NCBI GenBank assembly: GCA_017934745.1
Contig: JAGBIY010000061.1
Span: 1 to 37,816 of the forward strand
Source of the DNA: Treponema sp.
GTDB lineage: Bacteria > Spirochaetota > Spirochaetia > Treponematales > Treponemataceae
Direction: 5' to 3'
DNA: 37,816 nucleotides
Shown here: positions 9,301 through 16,625 of the stretch, piece after piece
Position numbering within the stretch: the first letter of the stretch is position 1
How the letters are laid out: every line of letters begins with the position of its first letter
The notes under the pieces: model-generated
What the model saw: only the letters and a program-made list of their open reading frames with translations
Databases searched by the model: none
Told to the model about the DNA's origin: nothing
Position numbers and translations under genes: made by a program

Positions 9301-11644
9301 CGATGGAGACTCAGTTACTATCGCGGCAGAGTCGGGGTCGGCGACTGTGAAGGGAGACTCGACGACAGGAACAATGTTCAGCGTATGGGGCGGGTCGTTC
9401 AACATAGGTTCAAGCGCATATTCGATAACGCTCGGCGACAGTTCGACAGAGAAAACTTCTGGAAACTATTTGTACACAGCATACTCGACAACAAACGCAG
9501 AAAACGTAACGTTCACGAATTCAAAAGAGAGCGCAATCGAGACAGGCTCAAGCGGAGAAAACACGCTCAAGGATTGCACATTCTCCAGCATAAAATCGTC
9601 CACAGGCGCAGTCTATGCGAACGACGGGCTTACGACAATCGAGTCGTGCACATTCACAAACTGCGCAGACGAATCAAGCGGATGCTACGACATCTACATC
9701 GGCTACAACGGAAAAATCGCTCTCGGCGGCACGCTGTATGGCATGACAATCTACAGCAGCGAAAGAGACTACAACGATGGAAGAATAACGATTTCTCCAT
9801 ACATGACAGTGGTGGACGGAACCATTACGGTCGTCATTTCCAGCTACAGCGCGACGCAGAAAGTTTTCGTCATGGACGACGGAAACGAAATAAGCGAAAC
9901 GACAAGAGGATTCTTCACGGTAGTGGACAAAGACGGCAACTCGTACTCGATAAACGCGAACGGAACTTTGTCGCAGACAGTTTCGACCACACTCTATGTC
10001 TCAAGTTCTGGAGCAGAAACGAACTCAGGCTACACAGAAGCAAGCGCACTCCCCACGCTGCAGGCAGCCGTGAACAAAATCTCAACATCCGACGACTGGA
10101 CAATCATCGTGTCGGGGACAGTCACGGGCGCGACGACGATTTCATCGATTTCGGCTTCCTCGCTCACGATAAAGGGAAAAACAGGCTATTCAAGCGACAT
10201 TTTGGATGCGTCAGGCTTAAGTGCGGTAATCGATGTCGAAAACGCTGTTCCCGTAACAATCAGCAACTTGACATTGCAGAACGGTGAAATGGGACTTTTG
10301 CACAGTGGCACAGAATCAATCACCATAGAAAGCTGCCAGATAATAAAGAACACAGCAGGCGGCCTTTTCTTTTCAAGTGAGAGCGACTCAACCGTAAAAG
10401 ACAGCACAATAGGCGGCAGTTCCGCCAACTCCAACACAAGCGAAAACGGCGGCGGCATTACAAAATCAGGGAACGGAACACTCACCATAGAAAATTCAAC
10501 AATAAGCAACAACACGGCGACAAGCTATGGTGGAGGAATCTACATAGATGGCGGAAAAGTGATTTTTTCAAGCGGCAGCATAAGCAACAACACAGGAAGC
10601 GGAATCTACATAAAAAGCGGAAATGCGACAATCTCAGGAGGGAGCATCAGCAACAACACATCTGCAAAAGGTGCTGGCATATATCTATCAAGCACAACCA
10701 GCTCTCTAACTTTGACAGGAGGCAGCATAACGGAAAATTCAGCTACCGATAAGGGAGGCGGTATCTTCATAAACAGCGGAAGCGCGACAATAAGCGGAGG
10801 CAGCATAGAAAGCAACTCGGCAAACTACAACGGCGGCGGCATCTACATGGCTAATGGAGATTTTGACTTCACTGGAGGCAGCGCAAAAAGCAACACCGCA
10901 AACTACGGAAATGGGTTATACATAGCAGGTGGAACGTTCACAATGAGCGGAAGCGCGGTGGTCGATTCATCAAACGATGCTTATCTTTCAAGCGGAACTT
11001 ACATCACGATAGGAGGCACGCTCTCGGAGGCAACCGCAGCCACAATCACCCCAGGAAACTACTCGACAGGCACGCAGGTGCTCAAGGACGGAAGCGGAAC
11101 AGTCGCCGACAACTACGCGAAATTCTCCGTGACCACCGACCCAAGCGGACAAGCGTGGACAGTGAACAGTTCAGGATACCTTTCGGAGAACAGCTCGACA
11201 ACTTCATATTCGGCGACATTCGACACGAGCAGTTATTCATCAGGTTCAACACTAAAATCTGCCATCTTAAGCGCATCAGATGCAATAGAAATTGTTGTTT
11301 CGTCTGATGTAGACACAGTATATCTTGGCTTAATTGCATACGGTATTCAAAATGCCAGCAATATCACAAGCTGTACATTGGAATTTAGCTCATCTGGCTT
11401 AACAGAAATACCTGCATATTCTTTTTCAAATTTGAGTACATTAACGAAGGTAATCCTCTCAGCCAATATTACATCGATAGGCATTGGTGCTTTTCAAAAC
11501 TGTTCAAACCTCACATCTGTCGTCTTTTCGGACACATCAAAGACTTGGACGGCGAACGGCACGTCAATTTCGGTCACAGACGCAAGCACGAACGCTACGA
11601 ACCTGACGACGACATACGCAGCCTACGCATGGACGGCAAATTAA
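6359..11644 (+). CDS. Giant lipoprotein with Pmp-like beta-helix repeats and BspA-type C-terminus
   Basis: 1761 residues. The start is placed at ATG 6359, preceded by GGAGGAGG and overlapping the previous stop by 4 bases; a longer frame from 6302 lacks a ribosome site. The lipobox is LLSC. The first ~250 residues are paralogous to the upstream protein (GSVKLPVTVD; Y-S-F-T-E-T-V-N-V-Y-P-N). Two blocks of beta-helix repeats follow (about 380-900 and 1330-1560) with recurrent GGGIY and N-N-T-A steps, joined by a less repetitive region. It ends in a short BspA-type LRR segment (IGIGAFQNC) and the W-x-A-N terminus. Probably cell-surface and likely recombinogenic because of its repeats. The binding partner is unknown. 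Confidence 0.88.
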   Translation: MRNGFSTDNFRKRFFALLIFLSAAFLLSCSHSFERNEERDGTEKSQPCIVKGKISLFGTGAVPAAISKTQTQNGRTALPAPEISSYTHKVTAANGSSTKEAEVSTDESGNIVFSVVLEAGTWTFTAETFDSADSKVFESEGTEKEIGEGDNSVALVLKPLTDTGNGSVKLPVTVDSSIKKMETSSSKTELNAIELDFTSSETGEINVADIESGSYTVAFHFYDESGALVYSFTETVNVYPNLETNSWLNSGKYINSDKEIEITSALISSFQNSAFFVKSSGSPNGSGGFFDPFDSITTAATVIANTLAESEYEIFLLDDLSENQSIDLSATTNSLKISVQGYDSSERTISPSDKTATTLTINGNAGLEIKFSKILMTVESETADGTSTDGGGISVSGDPKVTLEDCGVSGFVSSGSKGGGGIYNEGTLILLGSTRIYGNDAKTGCGGGIYNEGGTVILGGSAVVGDKSATATTTGESGHYSNHALKHGGGIYSNGGAVYIGYTDESTEDTGFDGGIFYNYTEYQGGGVFSSGNATKIVMSGGAVSYNGSKSEAGGVRISGAEDSFTMSDGAIANNTANIGDTGSCGGGGIYVGGSSTGTDGVLITGGSITGNRAYSGGGIYSTRLVKISGNTEISGNTATGAGSVGYGGGIYLNTTSASTTESGSSETVSKGGRLVMGGSATVSNNTAANGGGIAAVGNSEIHIGYTDTGSTDSSFSGGIKGNTATASGGGIYAGTDSYTSPEIKMSSGSISQNKTEGTFGAGAALLGSCEFTMYGGEISGNDANGSGAAGEGGGVYIDTNATLTMKSGAKISSNTAGKGAEICIDGKLAMEGGEISSSSGISCESFVHQNGELRMGGDAKITCGIYLPSYHYIYIDSALKAESPVATIEPQEYSTVEILREEGTEGLVEANYRKFALADTSGGWDIASDGYMRNDAIAIGSWAELSSAISSGMESSPCDLSVFVKDISDYDGNSITISGSDGDSVTIAAESGSATVKGDSTTGTMFSVWGGSFNIGSSAYSITLGDSSTEKTSGNYLYTAYSTTNAENVTFTNSKESAIETGSSGENTLKDCTFSSIKSSTGAVYANDGLTTIESCTFTNCADESSGCYDIYIGYNGKIALGGTLYGMTIYSSERDYNDGRITISPYMTVVDGTITVVISSYSATQKVFVMDDGNEISETTRGFFTVVDKDGNSYSINANGTLSQTVSTTLYVSSSGAETNSGYTEASALPTLQAAVNKISTSDDWTIIVSGTVTGATTISSISASSLTIKGKTGYSSDILDASGLSAVIDVENAVPVTISNLTLQNGEMGLLHSGTESITIESCQIIKNTAGGLFFSSESDSTVKDSTIGGSSANSNTSENGGGITKSGNGTLTIENSTISNNTATSYGGGIYIDGGKVIFSSGSISNNTGSGIYIKSGNATISGGSISNNTSAKGAGIYLSSTTSSLTLTGGSITENSATDKGGGIFINSGSATISGGSIESNSANYNGGGIYMANGDFDFTGGSAKSNTANYGNGLYIAGGTFTMSGSAVVDSSNDAYLSSGTYITIGGTLSEATAATITPGNYSTGTQVLKDGSGTVADNYAKFSVTTDPSGQAWTVNSSGYLSENSSTTSYSATFDTSSYSSGSTLKSAILSASDAIEIVVSSDVDTVYLGLIAYGIQNASNITSCTLEFSSSGLTEIPAYSFSNLSTLTKVILSANITSIGIGAFQNCSNLTSVVFSDTSKTWTANGTSISVTDASTNATNLTTTYAAYAWTAN
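7500..8830 (+). repeat. Coding repeats of the beta-helix domain
   Basis: In-frame degenerate repeats inside the giant lipoprotein. The recurring DNA core GGCGGCGGAATCTAC/ATATAC encodes GGGIY (for example near 7612, 7691, 8113, 8207, 8299 and 8545), with intervening GGAAGC and AACACGGCGA units. A second block lies at about 10430-10950 and has a more AT-rich codon style. Confidence 0.8.
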
Positions 11645-11670
11645 AAACTGGAATTCGTCAGCTTCACTAT

Positions 11671-11710
11671 AAAATGAAAAAAGACCGTTGGACACAAACG
11701 CATCCAACGG
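11671..11710 (-). terminator. Rho-independent terminator of the esterase gene
   Basis: Stem CCGTTGGA (11685-11692) with TCCAACGG (11703-11710) and a 10-base loop. On the minus strand it is followed by a T-rich run (TCTTTTTTCATTTT). It lies about 20 bases past the esterase stop. On the plus strand no T-run follows, so it does not obviously end the lipoprotein operon. Confidence 0.8.
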
Positions 11711-11731
11711 CCCTGCATAGCAAGAAAAACA

Positions 11732-12667
11732 CTATTTGTTCACATAAGCGTTCAGCCAATCGAGCGAAAGCTTCTGCCAATCGTTGCAGGTGGCTTTTGA
11801 ATCATCGGTCTTGAATCCGTGCTTTCCATCCTGGAAAATGTGAAGCTCGTACGGAACTCCCTTCTCGCTCAACTTTTTTGCGAAGGCGACACCGTTGTAG
11901 AACGGTTTTACAGATCCGTCGTTCTGGGAAAGGGCTATGAACGTCAGAGGAGTCTTCTCGTTCACGAGGAGATCGGTGGAGAACGCGTTCTTCAACTTCT
12001 TTTTCGGCTTCTCTCCAATAAGAACCTTCCTTGAGCCTTCGTGGCATATTCCGTCCTGCATTGTTATGACGGGATAGCAAAGCATCATGAAATCCGGCCG
12101 CGCGCTCACATCGTCCAGAGCGTCGACTTTAGAGCCGATTTTTTCGTCATACATCGTTCCAAGACAAGACGCCAGGTGTCCACCAGCGGAAGAGCCCATG
12201 ACGCCGATTTTTGCAGGGTCTATTCCATATTTTTCGGCGTTGCCCCTCACGATTCTGATAGCGCGCTGTGCATCGGCCAAAGGAGCGTACGAACCCTCGT
12301 CATGTCCGTCACCCGGAAGCCTGTAGTTCAAGACGAAAACGGTGTAGCCGTTGTCGCAATAAAGCTTGGCCCTGTCACCGCCCTCAACATCGTACACGAC
12401 GCGCTGGTAGGCTCCTCCCGGCGCGATGATGATGGCGGCTCCATTCGGATTGGAAGCCTTGTACATCGTCATGTAAGGCTGCGTTATTCCCATTTCAGCC
12501 CTGTTGTGCACTCCCTCGACTTTGCTCCGCTCGACAATCTCGTGTTCCACCTTCACGTTTTTCGAGCCAGGCGCAGTATCTCCCGGCCACAAGAAAATCT
12601 TCTCCTGGGAAAAAAGTCCCGCAAGAGAACAGGCGAACGAAAATGCTGCAACAAGAATTTTTTTCAT
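11732..12667 (-). CDS. Secreted alpha/beta-hydrolase, acetyl-esterase type
   Basis: 311 residues. The start at 12667 is chosen because GGAGGA lies 3 bases upstream of the ATG and a signal peptide follows at once (MKKILVAAFSFACSLAGLFS). Motifs: an oxyanion-type APGGAY at about 82-87, the nucleophile in G-S-S-A-G (Ser160), Asp250 in QNDGS, and His283 in DGKHGF, giving a complete Ser-Asp-His triad. The layout (an IFLWPGDTAPG-like N-terminus, then a lipase-3-like core) matches rumen acetyl-xylan or feruloyl esterases of the BD-FAE type. It probably removes acetyl groups from plant polysaccharide outside the cytoplasm. Transcribed alone, with its own terminator. The exact substrate is inferred. 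Confidence 0.88.
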   Translation of the reverse strand: MKKILVAAFSFACSLAGLFSQEKIFLWPGDTAPGSKNVKVEHEIVERSKVEGVHNRAEMGITQPYMTMYKASNPNGAAIIIAPGGAYQRVVYDVEGGDRAKLYCDNGYTVFVLNYRLPGDGHDEGSYAPLADAQRAIRIVRGNAEKYGIDPAKIGVMGSSAGGHLASCLGTMYDEKIGSKVDALDDVSARPDFMMLCYPVITMQDGICHEGSRKVLIGEKPKKKLKNAFSTDLLVNEKTPLTFIALSQNDGSVKPFYNGVAFAKKLSEKGVPYELHIFQDGKHGFKTDDSKATCNDWQKLSLDWLNAYVNK

Positions 12668-12750
12668 GATTCCTCCATGAGAATTTAGAATTTTATCCTC
12701 ATCGGCGAAAGCGGCCACATCTGCCATTTCCGCCGAATTCAGTTCATTAT

Positions 12751-12805
12751 GAATCCGGTTCGCTACGGTGTCAAATCACCGCCAGAATCCGAGCGAACTC
12801 GATTC
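12751..12805. other. Intergenic stem-loop
   Basis: Arms GAATC-CG-GTTCGCT (12751-12764) and AGCGAAC-TC-GATTC (12792-12805) enclose an apical CGGTG/CACCG pairing. It lies just past the stop of the second chemotaxis gene and before the esterase. There is no T-run on either strand, so it is an mRNA 3'-end structure at best. Confidence 0.5.
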
Positions 12806-14543
12806 AGTTCAGCAAGGCCGCGATTTCCTTCAGTTTCTCCGACGCGGAAGAAACGTCGCCTGTCATGCTCTCGAAACCGTCTATGCTTCGGGAAATCTGC
12901 CTGAGCATGTCGAGAATCCGTTCGCTCGCGACAGCCTGCTGCTGGATGATTGTGGTGATGTCGGTCGCACTGGACGCCGTGATTTCGGAAGCGTTCTTGA
13001 TGCTGATGAAACTGTTCTCAAGGCTCTTGGCGTTCTCCACGCCGACCTTGATTTTTTCCGTGCCGCTTTCGCTCATGAGAATCAAATTGTCGGAGCTGTT
13101 CTGAATCTCTGAGATGCTTTCCTTGATTTCCTTCGTCCCGTCGATGATGCTGTCGGCAAGCCTGCGGATTTCCGTGGCGACGATGTGGAAATTCTTCCCC
13201 TCCTTGCCCGCGCTCGAAGCCTCAAGCTCAGCGTTGAACGCGATGATTTTCGCCTGGTCAGCGACGGCATTGATGATTGTGACGATGTCCCAGATGTTTT
13301 CGATTTTGCCCCCAAGCTCCTTGATGCTCTCGATTGTGTTCGTGTTCGCCTCCGCGATTTCCTGAAGCTGGTTGACGTTCACCTCAAGATAGCAGACTCC
13401 GTTCGCCACGTTGTCGTTCGTTGCGTTCGCGACGCTCGCCACGTCCTTGATTTTCGTGGCGATGTTCTCGCTCATTGCGTTGTTGTCCTCCATCGTGGCG
13501 ACAATTTCCTTTATCGACGAGCTTTGGCTCTGCGCGGTCGAGGCGTTCTCCTTGGACGCGAGGACAAGGTTCTGCGATTCCGTGAAAATCTTCCGCCCCA
13601 AACTCCTGTCTCCCGCCCGCAGATTCTTCACCACCTTGAGATTGAAGAATGCGAAGAATATGCTGAGGAATATGATGAGAATCTCAAAACAAGTGATTAT
13701 CCTTGTGAATTCGCTGCTGAAATCAGAAACAGGCCCCTCCGCCATGATGAACCACGGTGTGTCCCCGATTCTGCCGGCCGCATAGTACATTCCTTTTTTG
13801 ATGACCGCCTTCAGCTCTCCGTCGAGGAACGCGGACGCCTCCTCCTTTATCGCCGACTCCGAAAAATAATCCGCCACCGTGATTTTCTCGGGGTCGTCGT
13901 TCGTCAGATACTTTCCGTCGGCAGAAAGCACATACAAGGAGCCGTGCTCGGACACGCTTATGTCGCGGACCATTCGGTCGATTTCGTCCATCATCAAATC
14001 TACCGCGACGACTCCGATTACCTTTCCATCATTTTCCATCACGCCTTTCGCGATGGTCACGCAAAGATTCTTTGTCTGGTCGTCGATGTACGGCTCTTCA
14101 AAATGAATCTTTCCGTTCTCCATGTCAGCCCCCTGGAACCACGGCCGATTCGCGGGTTCCCATTCCGCCGGAGGCTCCCAACCGGTGCTGTCCAGGTACA
14201 TTCCGCCGTCGAACCGGCTTTTCCGGCTGCCGTAGTAAAGTCCGTTGGAGAAATCGATTCCGTCAGCGAGCGAGTAGAGCGTCGTGCGGAGAACATCCTC
14301 ATCGTAGTTTTTCTCCGCAGTTCTCGCGAAGTTCGAAATCGTCAGCTCAACTGGCGTGAAAAACGCGGTGATATTGGAATTGAGCCTCTCAATCGAGACG
14401 AACGCGCTCGTCTGGACATACCTCTTGATTACGTTGTTCGACACGAAGGCAAGCAAGCCGCCGCTCACCAACACAATCGTAATGAGCGGGAAAAACATGT
14501 TCAGGAAAAGTTTCGACGTTTTTGTTTTTTTGTTCTCTTTCAT
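12804..14543 (-). CDS. Methyl-accepting chemotaxis protein with dCache sensor and divergent tip
   Basis: 579 residues from ATG 14543; a TTG further upstream is open but has no ribosome site. TM1 is at about 13-35. The extracytoplasmic dCache_1 sensor at about 45-280 has the characteristic ANRPWFQGA signature (about 131-139) and DTPWFIMAEG in the second lobe. TM2 is at about 283-302. No clear HAMP domain follows; the coiled-coil signalling part begins almost at once. The tip reads DQAKIIAFNAELEASSAGKE (about 429-448), where the usual EQTNLLALNAAIEAARAGE is altered at several positions. Both the missing HAMP and the altered tip resemble receptors that use a dedicated CheA. The ligand is unknown. 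Confidence 0.9.
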   Translation of the reverse strand: MKENKKTKTSKLFLNMFFPLITIVLVSGGLLAFVSNNVIKRYVQTSAFVSIERLNSNITAFFTPVELTISNFARTAEKNYDEDVLRTTLYSLADGIDFSNGLYYGSRKSRFDGGMYLDSTGWEPPAEWEPANRPWFQGADMENGKIHFEEPYIDDQTKNLCVTIAKGVMENDGKVIGVVAVDLMMDEIDRMVRDISVSEHGSLYVLSADGKYLTNDDPEKITVADYFSESAIKEEASAFLDGELKAVIKKGMYYAAGRIGDTPWFIMAEGPVSDFSSEFTRIITCFEILIIFLSIFFAFFNLKVVKNLRAGDRSLGRKIFTESQNLVLASKENASTAQSQSSSIKEIVATMEDNNAMSENIATKIKDVASVANATNDNVANGVCYLEVNVNQLQEIAEANTNTIESIKELGGKIENIWDIVTIINAVADQAKIIAFNAELEASSAGKEGKNFHIVATEIRRLADSIIDGTKEIKESISEIQNSSDNLILMSESGTEKIKVGVENAKSLENSFISIKNASEITASSATDITTIIQQQAVASERILDMLRQISRSIDGFESMTGDVSSASEKLKEIAALLN

Positions 14544-14580
14544 TTTTGCAATACTCTGGAGCAAGAAATTGGATGAGAAT

Positions 14581-14589
14581 ATTTTAGCA
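14581..14589 (-). promoter_or_regulatory. Possible extended -10 of the second chemotaxis gene
   Basis: On the minus strand TGC-TAAAAT fits an extended -10, about 40 bases upstream of the start. No convincing -35 was seen. Confidence 0.3.
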
Positions 14590-14748
14590 CATTATTTGCA
14601 CTATTTTTCCAGATATTTTTCTAGTTGCCATTTTATTCTCATTTCTTCCTCGGCGCCTCCAATGCCCAAACGCAGAGGCCTCTTCATGAACAAAAAACGC
14701 GGAAAAGTTTTCAGAATCCTGCGCAACGGAAGCGGGGCACAGGCAAAC

Positions 14749-14770
14749 GCCCTGGAGTTTTTTCCAGGGC
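14749..14770. other. Perfect 8-bp stem-loop downstream of the permease remnant
   Basis: GCCCTGGA-GTTTTT-TCCAGGGC. It follows the remnant permease stop on the minus strand. Neither strand shows a T-run after the stem. The rest of 14590-14796 shows no gene. Confidence 0.55.
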
Positions 14771-14796
14771 CAGGAAACAGCGTTGGCCGTTTCTTT

Positions 14797-14946
14797 TCAA
14801 TAGCTCCACTTTATCAACCGCTTTTTCGCGAAGTTGATGACGGCGTTCAAGGCCGTCACGACAAGGCCGATGAAGAAGATTCCGCTGATTGCCTTCGTGT
14901 AGTTGGCGAAGTTGAGCGACATTCGAACGTAGAAGCCCATGCCCGT
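14797..14946 (-). pseudogene. C-terminal remnant of a NitT/TauT-type ABC permease
   Basis: Translating the minus strand up to the TGA at 14797-14799 gives a peptide running from GMGFYV to LIKWSY that aligns with the last 48 residues of the intact permease at 23018-23950; I count 34 of 48 identical. Homology stops abruptly at about 14946, just before the AT-rich TetR promoter. Codons here are GC-rich (GTC, GCC, AAG), unlike the intact permease but like the third nitrogenase-like pair. It is the truncated end of an older resident transporter gene. Confidence 0.88.
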
Positions 14947-14961
14947 AATCTGAAAAAACTG

Positions 14962-15000
14962 TTGACTTTATAATTTAACATTGTTATATTTACAGTGTTA
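14962..15000 (+). promoter_or_regulatory. TetR-gene promoter with overlapping operator
   Basis: -35 TTGACT (14962-14967), 17-base spacer, -10 TATATT (14985-14990). An inverted repeat TAACATTGT (14976-14984) / ACAGTGTTA (14992-15000), one mismatch, 7-base centre, covers the -10. This is typical of an autoregulatory TetR operator. AGAGAGGCGG follows as ribosome site. Confidence 0.75.
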
Positions 15001-15017
15001 TATAAAGAGAGGCGGCA

Positions 15018-15620
15018 ATGCGAAAACCAAATACTGAAATCAAAACAATCATAAAAGAAAAGACTCTGGAACTTCTGATGCAAAAGAATCCTGAGCAGAT
15101 TGGTATGCGTGAAATTGCGGCTACCTGTAAGATTACAGCCACAAATATCTATCATTATTACAAAGATAAAGACCGTCTCTTTCAGGAAATATCGCTTGAT
15201 TGTCTTTATGAATTAAATACCAGACTTACGGAATCAGCTCAAAAAGGAAAAACGCTTAAAATCCAGATTCAAAATGCAATTGAAGCCTATCGCGACTGGT
15301 GTTTTGAAAATCCACGACGAGCTCTTCTTGTAATGCAGGGAATTAAGTCTGCTGATGATGCAATCCCGGAACTTATCGAAGAGTATTATGTCTGTAACAG
15401 AACCGGAGAAAAACTTCTAAAAGGAGCCATCAAGCAGGGGCTAGCAAAATCTACAAACCCACGACTTGATGTGAGCATTCTTGTATCCGGACTTTGGGGC
15501 TGTATTGAATCTGCCTTATTAAAAAAAAGCGAGCCAGATTACTGGGAAAAAGGAAATTCTTACACAGACCGTTTTATAAAGTTATGGATTAATTCGATTT
15601 TTGTGGGAGATGAAAAATGA
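15018..15620 (+). CDS. TetR/AcrR-family transcriptional regulator
   Basis: 200 residues. The N-terminal helix-turn-helix at about 28-58 includes IGMREIAATCKITATNIYHYY, with the invariant-type Y-x-Y-Y-K-D-K after it; the C-terminal helical ligand and dimer domain is divergent. A strong promoter overlapped by a 9-7-9 inverted repeat lies immediately upstream, suggesting autorepression. The stop overlaps the start of the flavoprotein gene (ATGA), so the two are co-transcribed and the flavoprotein is the likely target. The gene starts right at the AT-rich boundary of the island. Its inducer is unknown. Its operator does not match the six shared promoter boxes of the nitrogenase-like units, so it is probably not their regulator. 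Confidence 0.9.
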   Translation: MRKPNTEIKTIIKEKTLELLMQKNPEQIGMREIAATCKITATNIYHYYKDKDRLFQEISLDCLYELNTRLTESAQKGKTLKIQIQNAIEAYRDWCFENPRRALLVMQGIKSADDAIPELIEEYYVCNRTGEKLLKGAIKQGLAKSTNPRLDVSILVSGLWGCIESALLKKSEPDYWEKGNSYTDRFIKLWINSIFVGDEK

Positions 15621-16144
15621 ATATTCTTGTATTGAACGGAAGTCCGAGAAAAAACGGAAACGTTGTTAAAGCTTTAAAAGCCGAAACAGAAAAAATCCAG
15701 CAGAAACATGCAAACTGTCAGATTATCTGGAAAGATATTTCTGATTTGAATTTTGACTTTTGCAAAGGCTGCATGGCATGTCGCTCAAAAATGAACTGTA
15801 TTTTGCCAGCTGATGATGCACACAAGCTTGCAGAAGAAATCAAAAACTGCGATATGCTTATTGCGGGAACTCCTGTTTACTGGGGAAATATGAACGGCAA
15901 ATTAAAAGCCCTTTTTGACCGCCTTGTCTATGCTCTAATGAAAGAAAGCAAAAGAGGAATTCCGCTTCCACTGCACAAAGGAAAGAAGGCAATGATTGTT
16001 ACAAGCTGCACAACACCCTTCCCTTTCAATTATCTTTGCGGGCAATCAGGCGGAGCAGTTCGGGCTGTAAAAGAAGTTCTTAAATCTTCAGGATTTAAAA
16101 TCATCAAAACAAAAAATATTTCTAACACAAAAAAACGAGTATAA
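15617..16144 (+). CDS. Iron-sulfur flavoprotein (Isf-type, NADPH-dependent FMN reductase fold)
   Basis: 175 residues. The flavodoxin-like N-terminus LNGSPRKNGN (6-15) binds the FMN phosphate. The cysteines C49-x2-C52-x2-C55-x5-C61 form the compact cluster motif of Isf proteins, which hold a [4Fe-4S] cluster beside FMN. GTPVYWGNMNG (about 84-94) is the second flavin loop. In anaerobes such proteins pass electrons between ferredoxin and FMN and reduce oxygen or peroxide. Co-transcribed with the TetR gene. The C-terminus (SNTKKRV) ends a little early for the family and runs straight into gene debris, so a short truncation is possible. Confidence 0.88.
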   Translation: MNILVLNGSPRKNGNVVKALKAETEKIQQKHANCQIIWKDISDLNFDFCKGCMACRSKMNCILPADDAHKLAEEIKNCDMLIAGTPVYWGNMNGKLKALFDRLVYALMKESKRGIPLPLHKGKKAMIVTSCTTPFPFNYLCGQSGGAVRAVKEVLKSSGFKIIKTKNISNTKKRV

Positions 16145-16146
16145 AA

Positions 16147-16235
16147 ATGAAAAAGCTTACATTATTATTTATACTTTCTTTAAATTTGAGTTTTCTTTAT
16201 GCAAAAGAAATTACTTTTTCTGTCGGAGCAGGTCA
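16147..16235 (+). pseudogene. Start of a secreted protein gene, cut off
   Basis: ATG followed by a clear signal peptide (MKKLTLLFILSLNLSFLYA) and a short beta-like start (KEITFSVGAG). The same frame then becomes nonsense because bioB-derived sequence follows in another frame from about 16227. The ribosome site is weak. Most likely the truncated 5' end of an outer-membrane or periplasmic protein gene. Confidence 0.4.
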
Positions 16236-16544
16236 GCAGAAGAAATCTTACGCACAATCGCAATGTTCCGCTTCATCAATCCCGAGGCAAACATCCGCCT
16301 GGCAGCCGGCCGAAAACTCCTTTCAGAAAACGGGAAAAAGGCTTTTGAATCAGGCTGCAGCGCGACAATCACAGAAAACATGCTCACCACAAGCGGAAGT
16401 ACTATCAAAGGTGACATAAAAATGCTTTCTGAAATGGGCCGAAGCGTCAAAGCCGCAAAAGGGATTACCTGCGATTCATGCGGATGTGATTCAACTTGCT
16501 GTGACTCCAATGACTGCGGATGCGAGTCAGACGCATGCAGCTAA
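16227..16544 (+). pseudogene. Biotin synthase C-terminal fragment with cysteine-rich tail
   Basis: From about 16236 the frame reads AEEILRTIAMFRFINP, then IRLAAGRKLL and MLTTSGSTIKGDIKML, the C-terminal half-barrel end of Firmicutes-type BioB; about three quarters of the enzyme, including the radical-SAM CxxxCxxC, is missing. An ATG at 16263 allows a 93-residue peptide without a good ribosome site. The last 24 residues are unusual, with 8 Cys in C-x2-C-x-C-type spacing, not a BioB feature I know. It is a remnant, or conceivably a small metal-binding peptide derived from one. Confidence 0.6.
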
Positions 16545-16625
16545 TAAGCCTGTGGCGGCGGACGCAATTCATGAGCCAGTGCCTGCTGTAATTGAAAGGT
16601 CGTCCACTGCCACAGAAGGAAATCC

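Noticed and set aside
9130..10287. Plus-strand 385-codon frame inside the giant lipoprotein
   Set aside because: Arg/His-rich out-of-frame reading of repetitive coding DNA.
13185..14576. Plus-strand open frame of 463 codons opposite the second chemotaxis gene
   Set aside because: Antisense shadow with no ribosome site; the minus frame has clear receptor domains.
16560..16625. Terminator directly after the first K-like gene
   Set aside because: TGTGGC and GCCACA could pair, but the loop is over 50 bases and no T-run follows.
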